From the IMG/VR virus record IMGVR_UViG_3300042301_002368, positions 1-41,104 of that record: a DNA stretch of 41,104 nt, one strand, 5' to 3'. The notes under the pieces were generated by a model. The model saw nothing but the letters and a program-made list of their open reading frames with translations. It was not told where the DNA came from and did not search any database. Both the position numbers and the translations under genes were made by a program. The DNA comes from a virus. Below are positions 1-6,549 of this stretch, piece by piece; the first letter of the stretch is position 1; the number at the start of each line of letters is the position of its first letter.

Positions 1-88
1 CCTTCTTATAGGTATCTGGAGATTCCAGTGAAGTCTTGATAGCAAGCGCCATCAACTCACTGGGTTTGAGTTTACGTAGGCGTGTCAT
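1..88 (-). CDS. dCMP deaminase, N-terminal fragment (runs off the left edge)
   Basis: Twenty-nine codons are visible, from an ATG at 88 to the window edge. The ATG overlaps the stop of the upstream gene as ATGA, so translation is probably coupled. The peptide is a basic start followed by a helix ending in SLESPDTYKK. In the deoxycytidylate deaminase family (for example T4 cd) such a helix is followed by a KVGAV-type strand, which would lie beyond the edge. The right edge of the window holds a minus-strand reading frame that begins with AFGYNSI and carries the zinc motifs of the same family. I infer that the two pieces are one gene, split where a circular map was opened. On its own this fragment would be only a short unidentified N-terminus. 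Confidence 0.6.
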   Translation of the reverse strand, partial: MTRLRKLKPSELMALAIKTSLESPDTYKK

Positions 89-954
89 TGTTTGTCGTGA
101 GCCAACTTCTTGAGAGCATCTACAAGGAACGAGGCCTTGCATTGATGATAGACGCCATCCTTGAGGAAGGCGAGGTGCTGCATGAGGTCTTCAGGACTTT
201 TGAAGTCGTTGACGTCAAGCCAGCCATACTCGAAACAAGCCTCAGTCTTGTTCTCCTTGTATTCTCGAAGAGCGTTCTGAGCCTGGACCCAGTTCTGCTC
301 GTAGAGATGTTGAGACCCAGCATTCAGGTAGATGTTGCCTAGGCTCAACTTGTTAGGATCATCTGCATATACTGCACGACCATCCTCGTCACGATATAGA
401 TGACGCATATACAGGAGCATATACGTAGTAATCATCGTGAAGTTAAAGATGTCATAGGGCCACCCAAGCCAAGCATCTGAAGAACGCATGGTGAGTATGC
501 AGTGAAGCTTACTGTTACGGATAAGCCACTGGACATTCAACGAGCAAGGAACGTCTTTAGAACGGATAGGACGCTCACGCCATATGTTGATCACCGCCTG
601 ACGAGTTCCGAAATCTCCAAGCAGGGTGATAGCAGCCCAATAGAACTGGTCCATGATCTTAGGACCGTAGGCACCCTGGAAAGTGAGTCGGTCGTCAGAG
701 AACAGGGAGATGGTCTTACTGTAAGGAGCTATGGTCTTGACTCTGTTGTCACCAGACAGAATCCAGTGAGCCTCAGCAGCCAGAAACTTGTAACCAAGCT
801 TGCGACTCAGAAGACTCAGGACAGGCTGGCGCATGTCAACACAGGTCTGACTAGCCAGGATTTCAAGCGTAGGCTTGTGACGGGGACTTACAGGTTGACC
901 CTCATCGAGAATACGCTGAACGAGTGCGACCCAGGATTTGTTAGCTGATTGCAT
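85..954 (-). CDS. thymidylate synthase-family protein, probable dCMP hydroxymethylase (289 aa)
   Basis: Belongs to the thymidylate synthase / dCMP hydroxymethylase superfamily, which transfers a one-carbon unit from methylene-tetrahydrofolate to C5 of a pyrimidine dNMP. The catalytic Cys137 lies in DVPCSLNVQWLIR, close to T4 gp42 MCTNTVQYLIR. Arg157-Ser-Ser-Asp160 and LGWPYDI follow, and His216/Tyr218 lie in AGSQHLY. From Cys to Arg is 20 residues and from Arg to the specificity residue 11, exactly as in E. coli ThyA (Cys146, Arg166, Asn177). That residue is Asp168 here, the substitution found in T4 dCMP hydroxymethylase (Asp179), which favours cytosine over uracil. A dCMP methylase, as in phage XP12, is the main alternative. 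Start ATG overlaps the preceding stop (TAATG). Genes around it encode a dNMP kinase, a MazG-like enzyme and a dCMP deaminase. Confidence 0.8.
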   Translation of the reverse strand: MQSANKSWVALVQRILDEGQPVSPRHKPTLEILASQTCVDMRQPVLSLLSRKLGYKFLAAEAHWILSGDNRVKTIAPYSKTISLFSDDRLTFQGAYGPKIMDQFYWAAITLLGDFGTRQAVINIWRERPIRSKDVPCSLNVQWLIRNSKLHCILTMRSSDAWLGWPYDIFNFTMITTYMLLYMRHLYRDEDGRAVYADDPNKLSLGNIYLNAGSQHLYEQNWVQAQNALREYKENKTEACFEYGWLDVNDFKSPEDLMQHLAFLKDGVYHQCKASFLVDALKKLAHDKQ

Positions 955-1508
955 TAGGCGAGAAGGTAGCTGATGAAGTGGTTGAGTTCGTTGCTGGTCT
1001 TGGCATGCTGGGTGAAGTCATACAAGACTACATCCTTGCGCTTCGACATAGCCAGATACAGGGACTTATATCTCTGATAAACTTGACGAAAGAAGCCGTC
1101 ATCGTAAGGATGATCTGGGTCCACGTTCGCGGCATGGAGTTCTAGGCATTTGTCAGTGAGACAGAAGACATACATGCCTCCAAGAGAGCGCACGATCTCG
1201 TCCATCTTCTTGCCGTAGCCTTCAGCGTAACCCTCTTCGTTGGTGAAGAAAGAGTCAATGCCACCAGAGTTGTTGTAGCAGAGGTGCGACGGCCAGTGAC
1301 GATCGACAACCACATTGTGGCCGAACTCAAGATTCTTCTTGATGTCCGCCAACATAGACTCGTGGAAGCGAGCGTATTGAACAATCGTGGCACTAGAGCC
1401 TAGATGTGTGCCATGGAAATACACAAAGCCGAGCTCCATGAGTTGCTCTGCCAGCGTGGTTTTGCCGGAACAATCTGGACCTTCGAGGATGATGAGTTTG
1501 CCAGACAT
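954..1508 (-). CDS. deoxynucleoside monophosphate kinase-like P-loop protein (184 aa)
   Basis: Residues 6-18 form a Walker A P-loop (IILEGPDCSGKTT), followed by a thymidylate-kinase-like region with a VVVDRHWPS motif, equivalent to the DR(x) motif of dNMP kinases. Family knowledge suggests phosphorylation of a dNMP to dNDP; beside a dCMP hydroxymethylase-like gene it could act on the modified nucleotide, as gp1 does in T4. The frame extends upstream to 1604, but the ATG at 1508 is preferred: it lies 10 bases after the stop of the preceding gene, and the translated extension is low-complexity and would overlap that gene. No Shine-Dalgarno sequence is visible. Substrate cannot be read from sequence; a general thymidylate kinase is possible. 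Confidence 0.75.
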   Translation of the reverse strand: MSGKLIILEGPDCSGKTTLAEQLMELGFVYFHGTHLGSSATIVQYARFHESMLADIKKNLEFGHNVVVDRHWPSHLCYNNSGGIDSFFTNEEGYAEGYGKKMDEIVRSLGGMYVFCLTDKCLELHAANVDPDHPYDDGFFRQVYQRYKSLYLAMSKRKDVVLYDFTQHAKTSNELNHFISYLLA

Positions 1509-1518
1509 AGGAGTGTAA

Positions 1519-2028
1519 TTAAACGAATTTGTGGAGTTGGGGCTTGACGTAGGTTTCGCCCTTGTGAACAGTGTAACCATGCTTGCCTTCGCCTTTCGGA
1601 ACAAGAGACTTGCTCATGTTGCTGTTGTGAACTTCTTCCCAGACTTTGTTGAAGTCAACACCCATCAGGTAGAGGGTTCCGACAGCAACATAAACGAGGT
1701 CAACCAGACCATCGACTTGTTCGATGATCTTGCCTTCCTTAGCAGCAGTCAGGTATTCTTCAAGCTCCTCCTTGAGAAACTTGGACCTGAAAGCCTGAAG
1801 GTCAGGCGGCAAGGTTCGAGCATTGTCCTTATAGGTCTGTGCAAACTTCGTGTGGAAGTCAACAATGTCCTGTGAGATGTTAGGGTGACTGCGCACACCT
1901 TTAAAGCCTTCTTCAAGGGCTTTAACTTGCAGCGCAAGCATCTTGATGTTGACACCCTCTGGACTCATACCCTGAGTCTGGTCGAGAAGTTTTAGAGCTT
2001 CCTCGTAAGCTGAACTTTGTTTAATCAT
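1519..2028 (-). CDS. MazG-like nucleotide pyrophosphohydrolase (169 aa)
   Basis: Residues 80-140 look like the all-alpha NTP pyrophosphohydrolase fold (MazG/HisE/dCTPase superfamily): an acidic helix KEELEEY at 86-92, a second helix QVDGLVDLVYVAVG with Asp106 and Asp110, then a W-x-x-V-H-x-S-N-M-S-K motif at 130-140 typical of phage MazG-like proteins. These enzymes cut NTPs to NMP and pyrophosphate using magnesium held by the acidic helices. The first 75 residues are helical and unassigned. In T4 the corresponding all-alpha enzyme gp56 destroys dCTP and supplies dCMP to the hydroxymethylase; the same role is inferred here because the hydroxymethylase-like gene is two genes downstream. Start overlaps the upstream stop by 8 bases. 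Confidence 0.7.
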   Translation of the reverse strand: MIKQSSAYEEALKLLDQTQGMSPEGVNIKMLALQVKALEEGFKGVRSHPNISQDIVDFHTKFAQTYKDNARTLPPDLQAFRSKFLKEELEEYLTAAKEGKIIEQVDGLVDLVYVAVGTLYLMGVDFNKVWEEVHNSNMSKSLVPKGEGKHGYTVHKGETYVKPQLHKFV

Positions 2029-2437
2029 TGTCGTATTCGTAACGATCGAGTTGGGATTCGGTTATCTGATCTTGGCGATGGTCTGCAATCTTATCCAGGA
2101 TTTTGTCGTGGTTCTTATCGCAGAAAATGTTGGCTGCCTTCAGCTTGGAAGATGCAAGAACCTTGGCTGCTTCGACCATAGGAGCGTCGCTAGGGATAGC
2201 AACGGTGCTAGGTTTATTGATCAGAGCATCCATCTTGCTGAGAATGGGATGCATCTTCTCATTGAAGTTGATGTCTCCAATGTGGTAGTCAGGCGAGTCT
2301 CCAGGGTCAGAGTCTTCTGGAAGACCACCCATGCGAGCAGGCGTCCCATAAGAATCAATGACGATCTCGATGTCCAGATAGAACACTTCGCCGTCGACTT
2401 CGACCTCTTCTTCAGTGAATTCGATTGAGTTGCTCAC
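2021..2437 (-). CDS. hypothetical acidic protein (138 aa)
   Basis: Not recognised. It is a soluble, acidic protein with a predicted beta-rich N-terminus (EFTEEEVEVDGEVFYLDIEI) and a helical C-terminal half from about residue 55. It begins with GTG, and the start overlaps the stop of the preceding nucleotidase gene as GTGA, so it is very likely translated by coupling within the nucleotide-metabolism operon. The 3' end overlaps the MazG-like gene by 8 bases. Being wedged between nucleotide-processing genes suggests a role in the same process, but nothing in the sequence shows it. Confidence 0.65.
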   Translation of the reverse strand: MSNSIEFTEEEVEVDGEVFYLDIEIVIDSYGTPARMGGLPEDSDPGDSPDYHIGDINFNEKMHPILSKMDALINKPSTVAIPSDAPMVEAAKVLASSKLKAANIFCDKNHDKILDKIADHRQDQITESQLDRYEYDND

Positions 2438-3063
2438 TTGGTAAGGAACACAGCCAGTTGATCACGAAGCATCTTGAACGTCAGGTCAAGATTTCCTGCC
2501 ATGTAGGCTCTGCTGTTCCACTTTTGCGGCCATAGGAAACATGCACCGCCATTGCGGTGGAAGGCCGAGATGTTTTCGTCACAGTCATCAATCAGGAAAG
2601 TGCTTCCATTGGCCATGAGGTGCTTGTGCTTGCCAAGCATCACGTTGCCCTTCTTGATGGGAGTGTGGCGGTAAAGCCACTCAACCTTCTGAGAGTGAGC
2701 AAGAGGGTGGAACCCTGGAGACGAGCTAATGACGATGTCAACAGGAATCTGAGCGTTGTCAGCCTCCCATGTCCGACCAACGTAGCTAAGACCCTGGAGC
2801 TCTTTAAAGAGAGGAGCAAGCCAAGGGTAGGGACGAAGGTTGAGCCAGAATGCTCTCTCCTCAGTGCATCGGTTGATCTCGTTCCACATCTCGCTTGCCG
2901 AGATGGTTCGATCAAGCAGGCTGCTGATGTTCTTCTCAATGGCGTATTCCCAGGGAGCAGGGATGGTGCACTGAGCAAGGTTAACGTTATACAAATCGCA
3001 GACTCCTTGATGGAAGTCAGCGAGAACTCCGTCCATGTCTAACAGTATGGTCTTGTGTTTCAT
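2434..3063 (-). CDS. HAD-family 5'(3')-deoxyribonucleotidase-like protein (209 aa)
   Basis: The N-terminus ILLDMDGVLADF is HAD motif I, with nucleophile Asp9 and acid/base Asp11. The exact DMDGVLADF wording is typical of the 5'-nucleotidase, deoxy (NT5C) family. Motif II is the serine-rich stretch DIVISSSPGF, a lysine follows in the KKGNVMLGKHK region, and motif IV is FLIDDCDEN. These enzymes remove phosphate from dNMPs; in the phage it may adjust dNMP pools or clear unmodified nucleotides. The ATG at 3063 is chosen because it places motif I at residue 9 and lies 8 bases after the previous stop; the longer frame to 3090 overlaps that gene. No Shine-Dalgarno sequence is visible. Confidence 0.75.
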   Translation of the reverse strand: MKHKTILLDMDGVLADFHQGVCDLYNVNLAQCTIPAPWEYAIEKNISSLLDRTISASEMWNEINRCTEERAFWLNLRPYPWLAPLFKELQGLSYVGRTWEADNAQIPVDIVISSSPGFHPLAHSQKVEWLYRHTPIKKGNVMLGKHKHLMANGSTFLIDDCDENISAFHRNGGACFLWPQKWNSRAYMAGNLDLTFKMLRDQLAVFLTK

Positions 3064-3071
3064 AGGCTGGA

Positions 3072-3569
3072 TTAAAGCATAAAGGTGCACTGATCAAGTT
3101 CCCAGACACCGTCTTCGACGTTGAACTTCACAAGCTTCTCTTCCTTCAATTTGAAGAGAATGCTACGCACGTATTCATCGTTTGCCGTGGAGTATTGGCG
3201 AAGGTGGCGTAGGGTAGTGGAGAGCGATTTAAACGAGAGAGGCTGGTTATAAAGCATGAACAGGATGCCTTCCCTGACGCCTTGCGCGAAGTCTTTCTGA
3301 GCGACTGAAGCGCCTTTTCGACGCTCCTCTAATTCAGAACGATCGAACTCGGCTATGTCACACAGGATTCGCTCAGACAGCTTCTTGTCTAGGACTTCCA
3401 TCTGTCTGGCATAGGTGCGCATGGCACACCTTGAAGCGTTGCGAATCTGTTCGTTGGGGGAGTGGATATCAAACTTGATACCCCACGGCATGATAGAGAG
3501 CTCGGTTTTCTGAGCCTTCGTGTTTTGGTTCTGTGTCTGGGGACGACCAGACTTCTGTTGTAGCAGCAT
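3072..3569 (-). CDS. hypothetical protein with a winged-helix-like C-terminus (165 aa)
   Basis: Not assigned to a family. The first 30 residues are Gln/Lys-rich and probably disordered. Residues 50-100 are strongly helical and charged. The last 70 residues (LSFKSLSTTLRHLRQYSTANDEYVR, then FKLKEEKLVKFNVEDGVWEL) resemble a winged helix: three helices followed by a two-stranded wing. A DNA-binding or regulatory role is therefore possible. Start choice is uncertain: the ATG at 3569 is used here, but the frame is open to a TTG at 3614 just after the ligase stop, which would add 15 residues. It sits between the ligase and the nucleotidase in one continuous minus-strand operon. Confidence 0.6.
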   Translation of the reverse strand: MLLQQKSGRPQTQNQNTKAQKTELSIMPWGIKFDIHSPNEQIRNASRCAMRTYARQMEVLDKKLSERILCDIAEFDRSELEERRKGASVAQKDFAQGVREGILFMLYNQPLSFKSLSTTLRHLRQYSTANDEYVRSILFKLKEEKLVKFNVEDGVWELDQCTFML

Positions 3570-3617
3570 TGTTAGGACGGGTTGACTGGACGGATTGACT
3601 GGACGGAAAATCAATTC

Positions 3618-4601
3618 TCAGTAAAGGGCATCAGGGGCGATTGGCGCAACATCGCAATCTCTAGCGTCTCGAAAGCCGAGAAAAACTGGGTGGCGAGGTG
3701 CGACCTTAATTCCGAAATTTTGGAACTTGTATTTAACGAGGCGTCCCACGAGAGATTCACGCTCAGACCAATAGGTCTGTCTTTGTAAATCAGTGAAACC
3801 TGAGCCGACGTTAAATTCGACCCCATCACTGCGGCGGACACGTAGTGCTCCAAGGATACCTGCTGGCACTTTGTTTGCAGCATGGTCTGACCGCTCCGAA
3901 AGACCAAGAGCGTTAGTGGTGCTCTCATTAAGATTTCGGAATAACTCTTCGTATCCAACACACACAGCTTCTTCATCGGTGAATCGCTTGAGTTTCAGAA
4001 GCCAAGCCTGCTTCTCGGTCGATCGACCGAACTTGTAAGGACCATCGAAGGAGCGAATCATGACTCCCTCGAACTTCATCTCTAGGCAAGCACGCTCATA
4101 AGAGAGCAGTTCAGTGACGTTCTTGATCACCACTGGATACAGTGGCTTGATGTGAGGGTGCTGATCGAGTTTCAGGTCAATCAGTTGCTGAACTCGCTCG
4201 AAGTGAGTCAGTCCAGGAGCAATGATGTCAAAGACATGAAAGACGAAGTTGGGCTGACCATCCTCTGACATGATTGCAGAGGAAGCATTCTGGAAGGTCT
4301 CGCCTACGATCAGTTCGCCATCGAGGTTGGGCAGACCCAAATCCCCAATGATCTGACGTATGAAGTTGTTGGGTATAGGCTTGAGGTTTCGCGAGAGAAC
4401 TTGGACCTTGTTAGGGTTCTTAGGGTCGATGAAGTCCTGGTCCAGTGTTACACACCGGATGCCGTCGATTTTAGGTGTGCAGAGAACAGGGAACTGTAGC
4501 GTCTCTGCATCTCGGCAGAGTGCCGCAAGCATGGGGCGAAAACCCTCATGCCGCTTAATCTTAGTCTCTTTCAAGACCTTGTCAAAGGAAGAAGAATCCA
4601 T
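3618..4601 (-). CDS. ATP-dependent DNA ligase (327 aa)
   Basis: Seals nicks in duplex DNA using ATP during phage replication. The adenylation motif KxDGxR is PKIDGIR with nucleophile Lys44. Motif III is NLDGELIVG, motif IIIa FVFHVFDI, motif IV EGVMIRSFDG and motif V LLKLKRF. The remaining C-terminal part (about 230-327) fits the OB-fold domain. Length is close to the T7 ligase class (about 360 aa). The ATG at 4601 is chosen because the longer frame to 4667 adds a serine-rich tail not seen in ligases; that tail region overlaps a small membrane ORF instead. It follows the promoter-proximal gene of the operon that starts at 5197. Confidence 0.93.
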   Translation of the reverse strand: MDSSSFDKVLKETKIKRHEGFRPMLAALCRDAETLQFPVLCTPKIDGIRCVTLDQDFIDPKNPNKVQVLSRNLKPIPNNFIRQIIGDLGLPNLDGELIVGETFQNASSAIMSEDGQPNFVFHVFDIIAPGLTHFERVQQLIDLKLDQHPHIKPLYPVVIKNVTELLSYERACLEMKFEGVMIRSFDGPYKFGRSTEKQAWLLKLKRFTDEEAVCVGYEELFRNLNESTTNALGLSERSDHAANKVPAGILGALRVRRSDGVEFNVGSGFTDLQRQTYWSERESLVGRLVKYKFQNFGIKVAPRHPVFLGFRDARDCDVAPIAPDALY

Positions 4602-4803
4602 ATGCGATGCAGGTGAAGAGGATGATTTCAAGAAGCCAGACGATTGCCCAGATAACAGAGTAGTCACGCCACTTAATCACGAACCACAGTGTCCATACTG
4701 GTATCAACGCGAGCGCAAGTAAAGAACGAATTAGCTTCAGCGCGCTGATCCGACGGCAACGGTATGTGGCTATAGTGTTTGTCGTGAGCAAGAAACGCCT
4801 CAT
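4582..4803 (-). CDS. possible small membrane protein overlapping its neighbours (73 aa)
   Basis: From the ATG at 4803 this frame encodes a short basic start followed by two hydrophobic stretches of about 20 residues each (roughly residues 23-41 and 47-72, ending IAYGFFFL), separated by KWRDYS. It overlaps the end of the upstream gene by about 130 bases and the ligase start by 20 bases, and fills the 71-base gap between them. Two clean membrane spans in an otherwise cytoplasmic operon are unlikely by chance, but the heavy overlap and lack of a ribosome site keep this tentative. It may use a later non-ATG start. No family recognised. Confidence 0.35.
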   Translation of the reverse strand: MRRFLLTTNTIATYRCRRISALKLIRSLLALALIPVWTLWFVIKWRDYSVIWAIVWLLEIILFTCIAYGFFFL

Positions 4804-5197
4804 CCGCGGTTCTCCAGTTTCCATAAGAGTTGTTGTGTGCATCTTTGATAGTGTAGCCTCCATCGGGATGGAAGCAGATTCCTGGGCCATTTTGCTCGAA
4901 CTCCTGACAGAATTCTGAAGGAGTCAGAATACGGACGCAACCCTGATAAAGCAGGCGACGACGAGCATTCGTGATCAGTATCTGCATGTCCTGCTTGCTG
5001 ACAATGTTGCGGCAAGCAAGAGCAGTAAGTTCAAAGCGGTTGATAGGTCCATGCTCCTTGACTAGTTCGAGAAGCTGGGAGTCGTAACGCTCCTGCAATC
5101 TCTCAAGTGGTTCCTTTACGTAGAGCCAAATGGACCGATTCACCTGGCTCCAGCGTAGGCTGAAGCCAGGGATGGGTTGTTCAGATGTCGCGATCAT
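4673..5197 (-). CDS. hypothetical protein, probable winged-helix N-terminal domain, leaderless (174 aa)
   Basis: First gene of a long minus-strand operon. Residues 30-95 (LERLQERYDSQLLELVKEHGPINRFELTAL..., then ARRRLLYQGCVRILT) read as a helix-turn-helix with a wing, as in small winged-helix regulators. The remainder contains a short repeat-like segment (HPDGGYTIKDAHNNSYGNWRTADEAFLAHD) that is not recognised. The ATG at 5197 is preferred over an upstream start at 5233 because a strong sigma70-type promoter (boxes at 5228-5233 and 5204-5209) would place the first transcribed base exactly on this ATG, giving a leaderless message. The upstream extension lies inside the promoter itself. Function unknown; an early regulator is a reasonable guess. 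Confidence 0.6.
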   Translation of the reverse strand: MIATSEQPIPGFSLRWSQVNRSIWLYVKEPLERLQERYDSQLLELVKEHGPINRFELTALACRNIVSKQDMQILITNARRRLLYQGCVRILTPSEFCQEFEQNGPGICFHPDGGYTIKDAHNNSYGNWRTADEAFLAHDKHYSHIPLPSDQRAEANSFFTCARVDTSMDTVVRD

Positions 5198-5203
5198 ACT
5201 AGA

Positions 5204-5233
5204 ATTATAGCGGAGTCTATTAGGTTCAGTCAA
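5204..5233 (-). promoter_or_regulatory. sigma70-type promoter giving a leaderless transcript
   Basis: On the minus strand, TTGACT (5233-5228) is followed by an 18-base spacer and a perfect TATAAT (5209-5204). Six bases later comes the ATG of the 174-aa gene at 5197, so +1 coincides with the A of the start codon. It sits directly downstream of a terminator hairpin (5257-5285) and is the clearest promoter in the window. Confidence 0.85.
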
Positions 5234-5256
5234 TTACAACTCTGAACGAACATGTG

Positions 5257-5285
5257 AAAAATATTTGTGCACGATGCGCAAATAT
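5257..5285 (-). terminator. intrinsic terminator after the 98-aa gene
   Basis: Minus strand: ATATTTG pairs with CAAATAT, with one mismatch and then GCA/TGC around a TCG loop, followed by a run of T. It lies just past the stop at 5291 and just before the next promoter, so it separates two early transcription units. Confidence 0.7.
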
Positions 5286-5290
5286 GTGAA

Positions 5291-5587
5291 TCAAAAGCGA
5301 CGAGGCTTGGGTCTAACCGACACATGAACCTTCGTCGCCTGAGGAGCTACTTCTTGAACCTTCATCAGCGCAAGCTGTTGGGCTTTCCACTTTGCAAGCA
5401 GGTGATCATACTCAGGAAGCTTGTTCGCTGAGACAATGTCATTCATCTTCTTGTAAACGTCCAGAGGGAGTAGCTCCAGCATCTGAAGGCTCTCAAGCAC
5501 ATATCGACTCACGACTTGATGGTGAGCCACATACTTGAGATGCTCAGACACGCGAAGGAGGTGCAAAAGCACCTCGTCTTCAGTCAT
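5291..5587 (-). CDS. hypothetical helical protein (98 aa)
   Basis: Not recognised. It starts MTEDEVLLHLLRV and is almost entirely helical and soluble, with a histidine-containing central helix (KYVAHHQVVSRYVLESLQML) and a basic C-terminus rich in Arg/Pro/Lys (VRPKPRRF) that could bind nucleic acid. The ATG at 5587 overlaps the stop of the preceding gene by 8 bases, which favours it over the earlier Met at 5662 that would bury most of the extension inside the acidic tail of that gene. It is the last gene before the terminator at 5257-5285. Confidence 0.6.
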   Translation of the reverse strand: MTEDEVLLHLLRVSEHLKYVAHHQVVSRYVLESLQMLELLPLDVYKKMNDIVSANKLPEYDHLLAKWKAQQLALMKVQEVAPQATKVHVSVRPKPRRF

Positions 5588-6017
5588 TTTCGTCGTCGGC
5601 ATCATCGTCGTCATCCTCCTCGTTGTCAGAATCATCGTCCTCTTCTTCGCCAAGAGTTGCATCCTGCTCTAGCTCCTCACGGAACTTTGCCAGTTCTTCC
5701 TTAGTAGGCTTCTTCTTGGCCTTGCGCTCTGCCTTCTTTTGCTCCTCTGCTTCCTCACGCTCCTTGGCTGAGGGGACGAGGTCGACAATGAGTTCAAGAG
5801 GCGTGATTTCCAGGGAGTAAGTCTGATGTGTCTCCATCTTTGACTCACTTGGCAGTTTCTCCTCTTTTTGGAGCTTCAAGATAGCGTCACGCCATGCAGT
5901 GCGCAAGAGCACACCTTTGACGTAGTGCATCTCGAAGTTCGAGTGAATGAGCTTCTTGCCGCCGGCTTCAACGGCCAGCTTGACTTGGAATTTTTTAATT
6001 TTGACGTTGCGGATCAT
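5580..6017 (-). CDS. hypothetical protein with a very acidic C-terminal tail (145 aa)
   Basis: Residues 1-80 look like a compact beta-containing domain (KIKKFQVKLAVEAGG, then YSLEITPLELIVDLVP). Residues 83-118 are a charged helix or coiled coil rich in Glu/Lys, and the last 27 residues contain 19 Asp/Glu. Acidic tails after a small domain occur in single-stranded DNA-binding proteins such as T7 gp2.5 and in DNA mimics, but the N-terminal domain matches no family I know. Translation should be efficient: a perfect AAGGAGG lies 7 bases before the ATG at 6017, in contrast to most genes here. It is followed by the overlapping 98-aa gene. Confidence 0.65.
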   Translation of the reverse strand: MIRNVKIKKFQVKLAVEAGGKKLIHSNFEMHYVKGVLLRTAWRDAILKLQKEEKLPSESKMETHQTYSLEITPLELIVDLVPSAKEREEAEEQKKAERKAKKKPTKEELAKFREELEQDATLGEEEDDDSDNEEDDDDDADDEND

Positions 6018-6018
6018 G

Positions 6019-6294
6019 TTAGAGTCCTCCTTGAAGGTCTTCTTCAGTGGGATTGAGGTGAGTGTCAGGGTTCAGTTCTTCTTCAAACGCTGCGCCGACG
6101 ATCGGCTCTTCCACATTGGGAATGCAGAGAGGATACGTGGTGCGCGTGCCTTGATACTGGAAGTTGTCTTCATCAGTATTCTTGCCGTTGCTGTTGAGTT
6201 CCTGGACGATCAGGTCAGACATACGCTCTGCTGCCTTGCGGCAAGCCTCAGCGTCTTCAGCAACGAAATCAATCATTACGCGGTAGTTGTTCAT
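6019..6294 (-). CDS. hypothetical small protein (91 aa)
   Basis: Not recognised. The first 45 residues (NNYRVMIDFVAEDAEACRK, then AAERMSDLIVQEL) suggest a beta-alpha unit as in ferredoxin-like folds; the C-terminal half is acidic and Pro/Thr-rich and probably flexible. The start at 6294 is supported by an AAGGAG motif about 10 bases upstream, which is located inside the 3' end of the preceding gene. The stop is immediately followed by the next gene at 6017, so the three genes 6294-5291 form a tight unit. Confidence 0.6.
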   Translation of the reverse strand: MNNYRVMIDFVAEDAEACRKAAERMSDLIVQELNSNGKNTDEDNFQYQGTRTTYPLCIPNVEEPIVGAAFEEELNPDTHLNPTEEDLQGGL

Positions 6295-6295
6295 G

Positions 6296-6511
6296 TTATT
6301 TGCTCTCCTTCTTGCCAGTTAACCAGTGAGACATCCGATTACCAGAGTCTACTGCAATACAGTGACGAACAAATTCGGAGCGACCTTGGAGCTTCGACAC
6401 ACGACGGTCAGACTTCGTGCCGATAGGCTTCTTGCGACGCTTCTTGTTGGAAGCATTGGGCTTATGGTCGAAGGCAAACCGCTCCATGGACTTTCGGGAA
6501 ATGTTCTGCAT
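6296..6511 (-). CDS. hypothetical basic protein (71 aa)
   Basis: A short, strongly basic protein with a Lys/Arg cluster (NKKRRKKPIGTKSDRR) and a basic end (GKKESK). Such composition suggests nucleic-acid or ribosome binding, but no family is recognised. It is the first gene after the terminator at 6553-6578 and is spaced one base from the next gene. No Shine-Dalgarno sequence precedes its ATG (upstream CTTTTAAACAGCT). No clear promoter is seen in the 40 bases between the terminator and the start, so it may depend on read-through or on a promoter I cannot recognise. Confidence 0.55.
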   Translation of the reverse strand: MQNISRKSMERFAFDHKPNASNKKRRKKPIGTKSDRRVSKLQGRSEFVRHCIAVDSGNRMSHWLTGKKESK

Positions 6512-6549
6512 AGCTGTTTAAAAGTGTTGAAGTTTTGATAAGGCACTAA

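Noticed and set aside
502-948. Plus-strand ORF opposite the hydroxymethylase-like gene
   Set aside because: Antisense shadow of a gene with clear catalytic motifs; no independent support.
85-954. Ordinary thymidylate synthase (dUMP to dTMP)
   Set aside because: The specificity Asn is replaced by Asp, as in dCMP-specific relatives; still possible but less likely.
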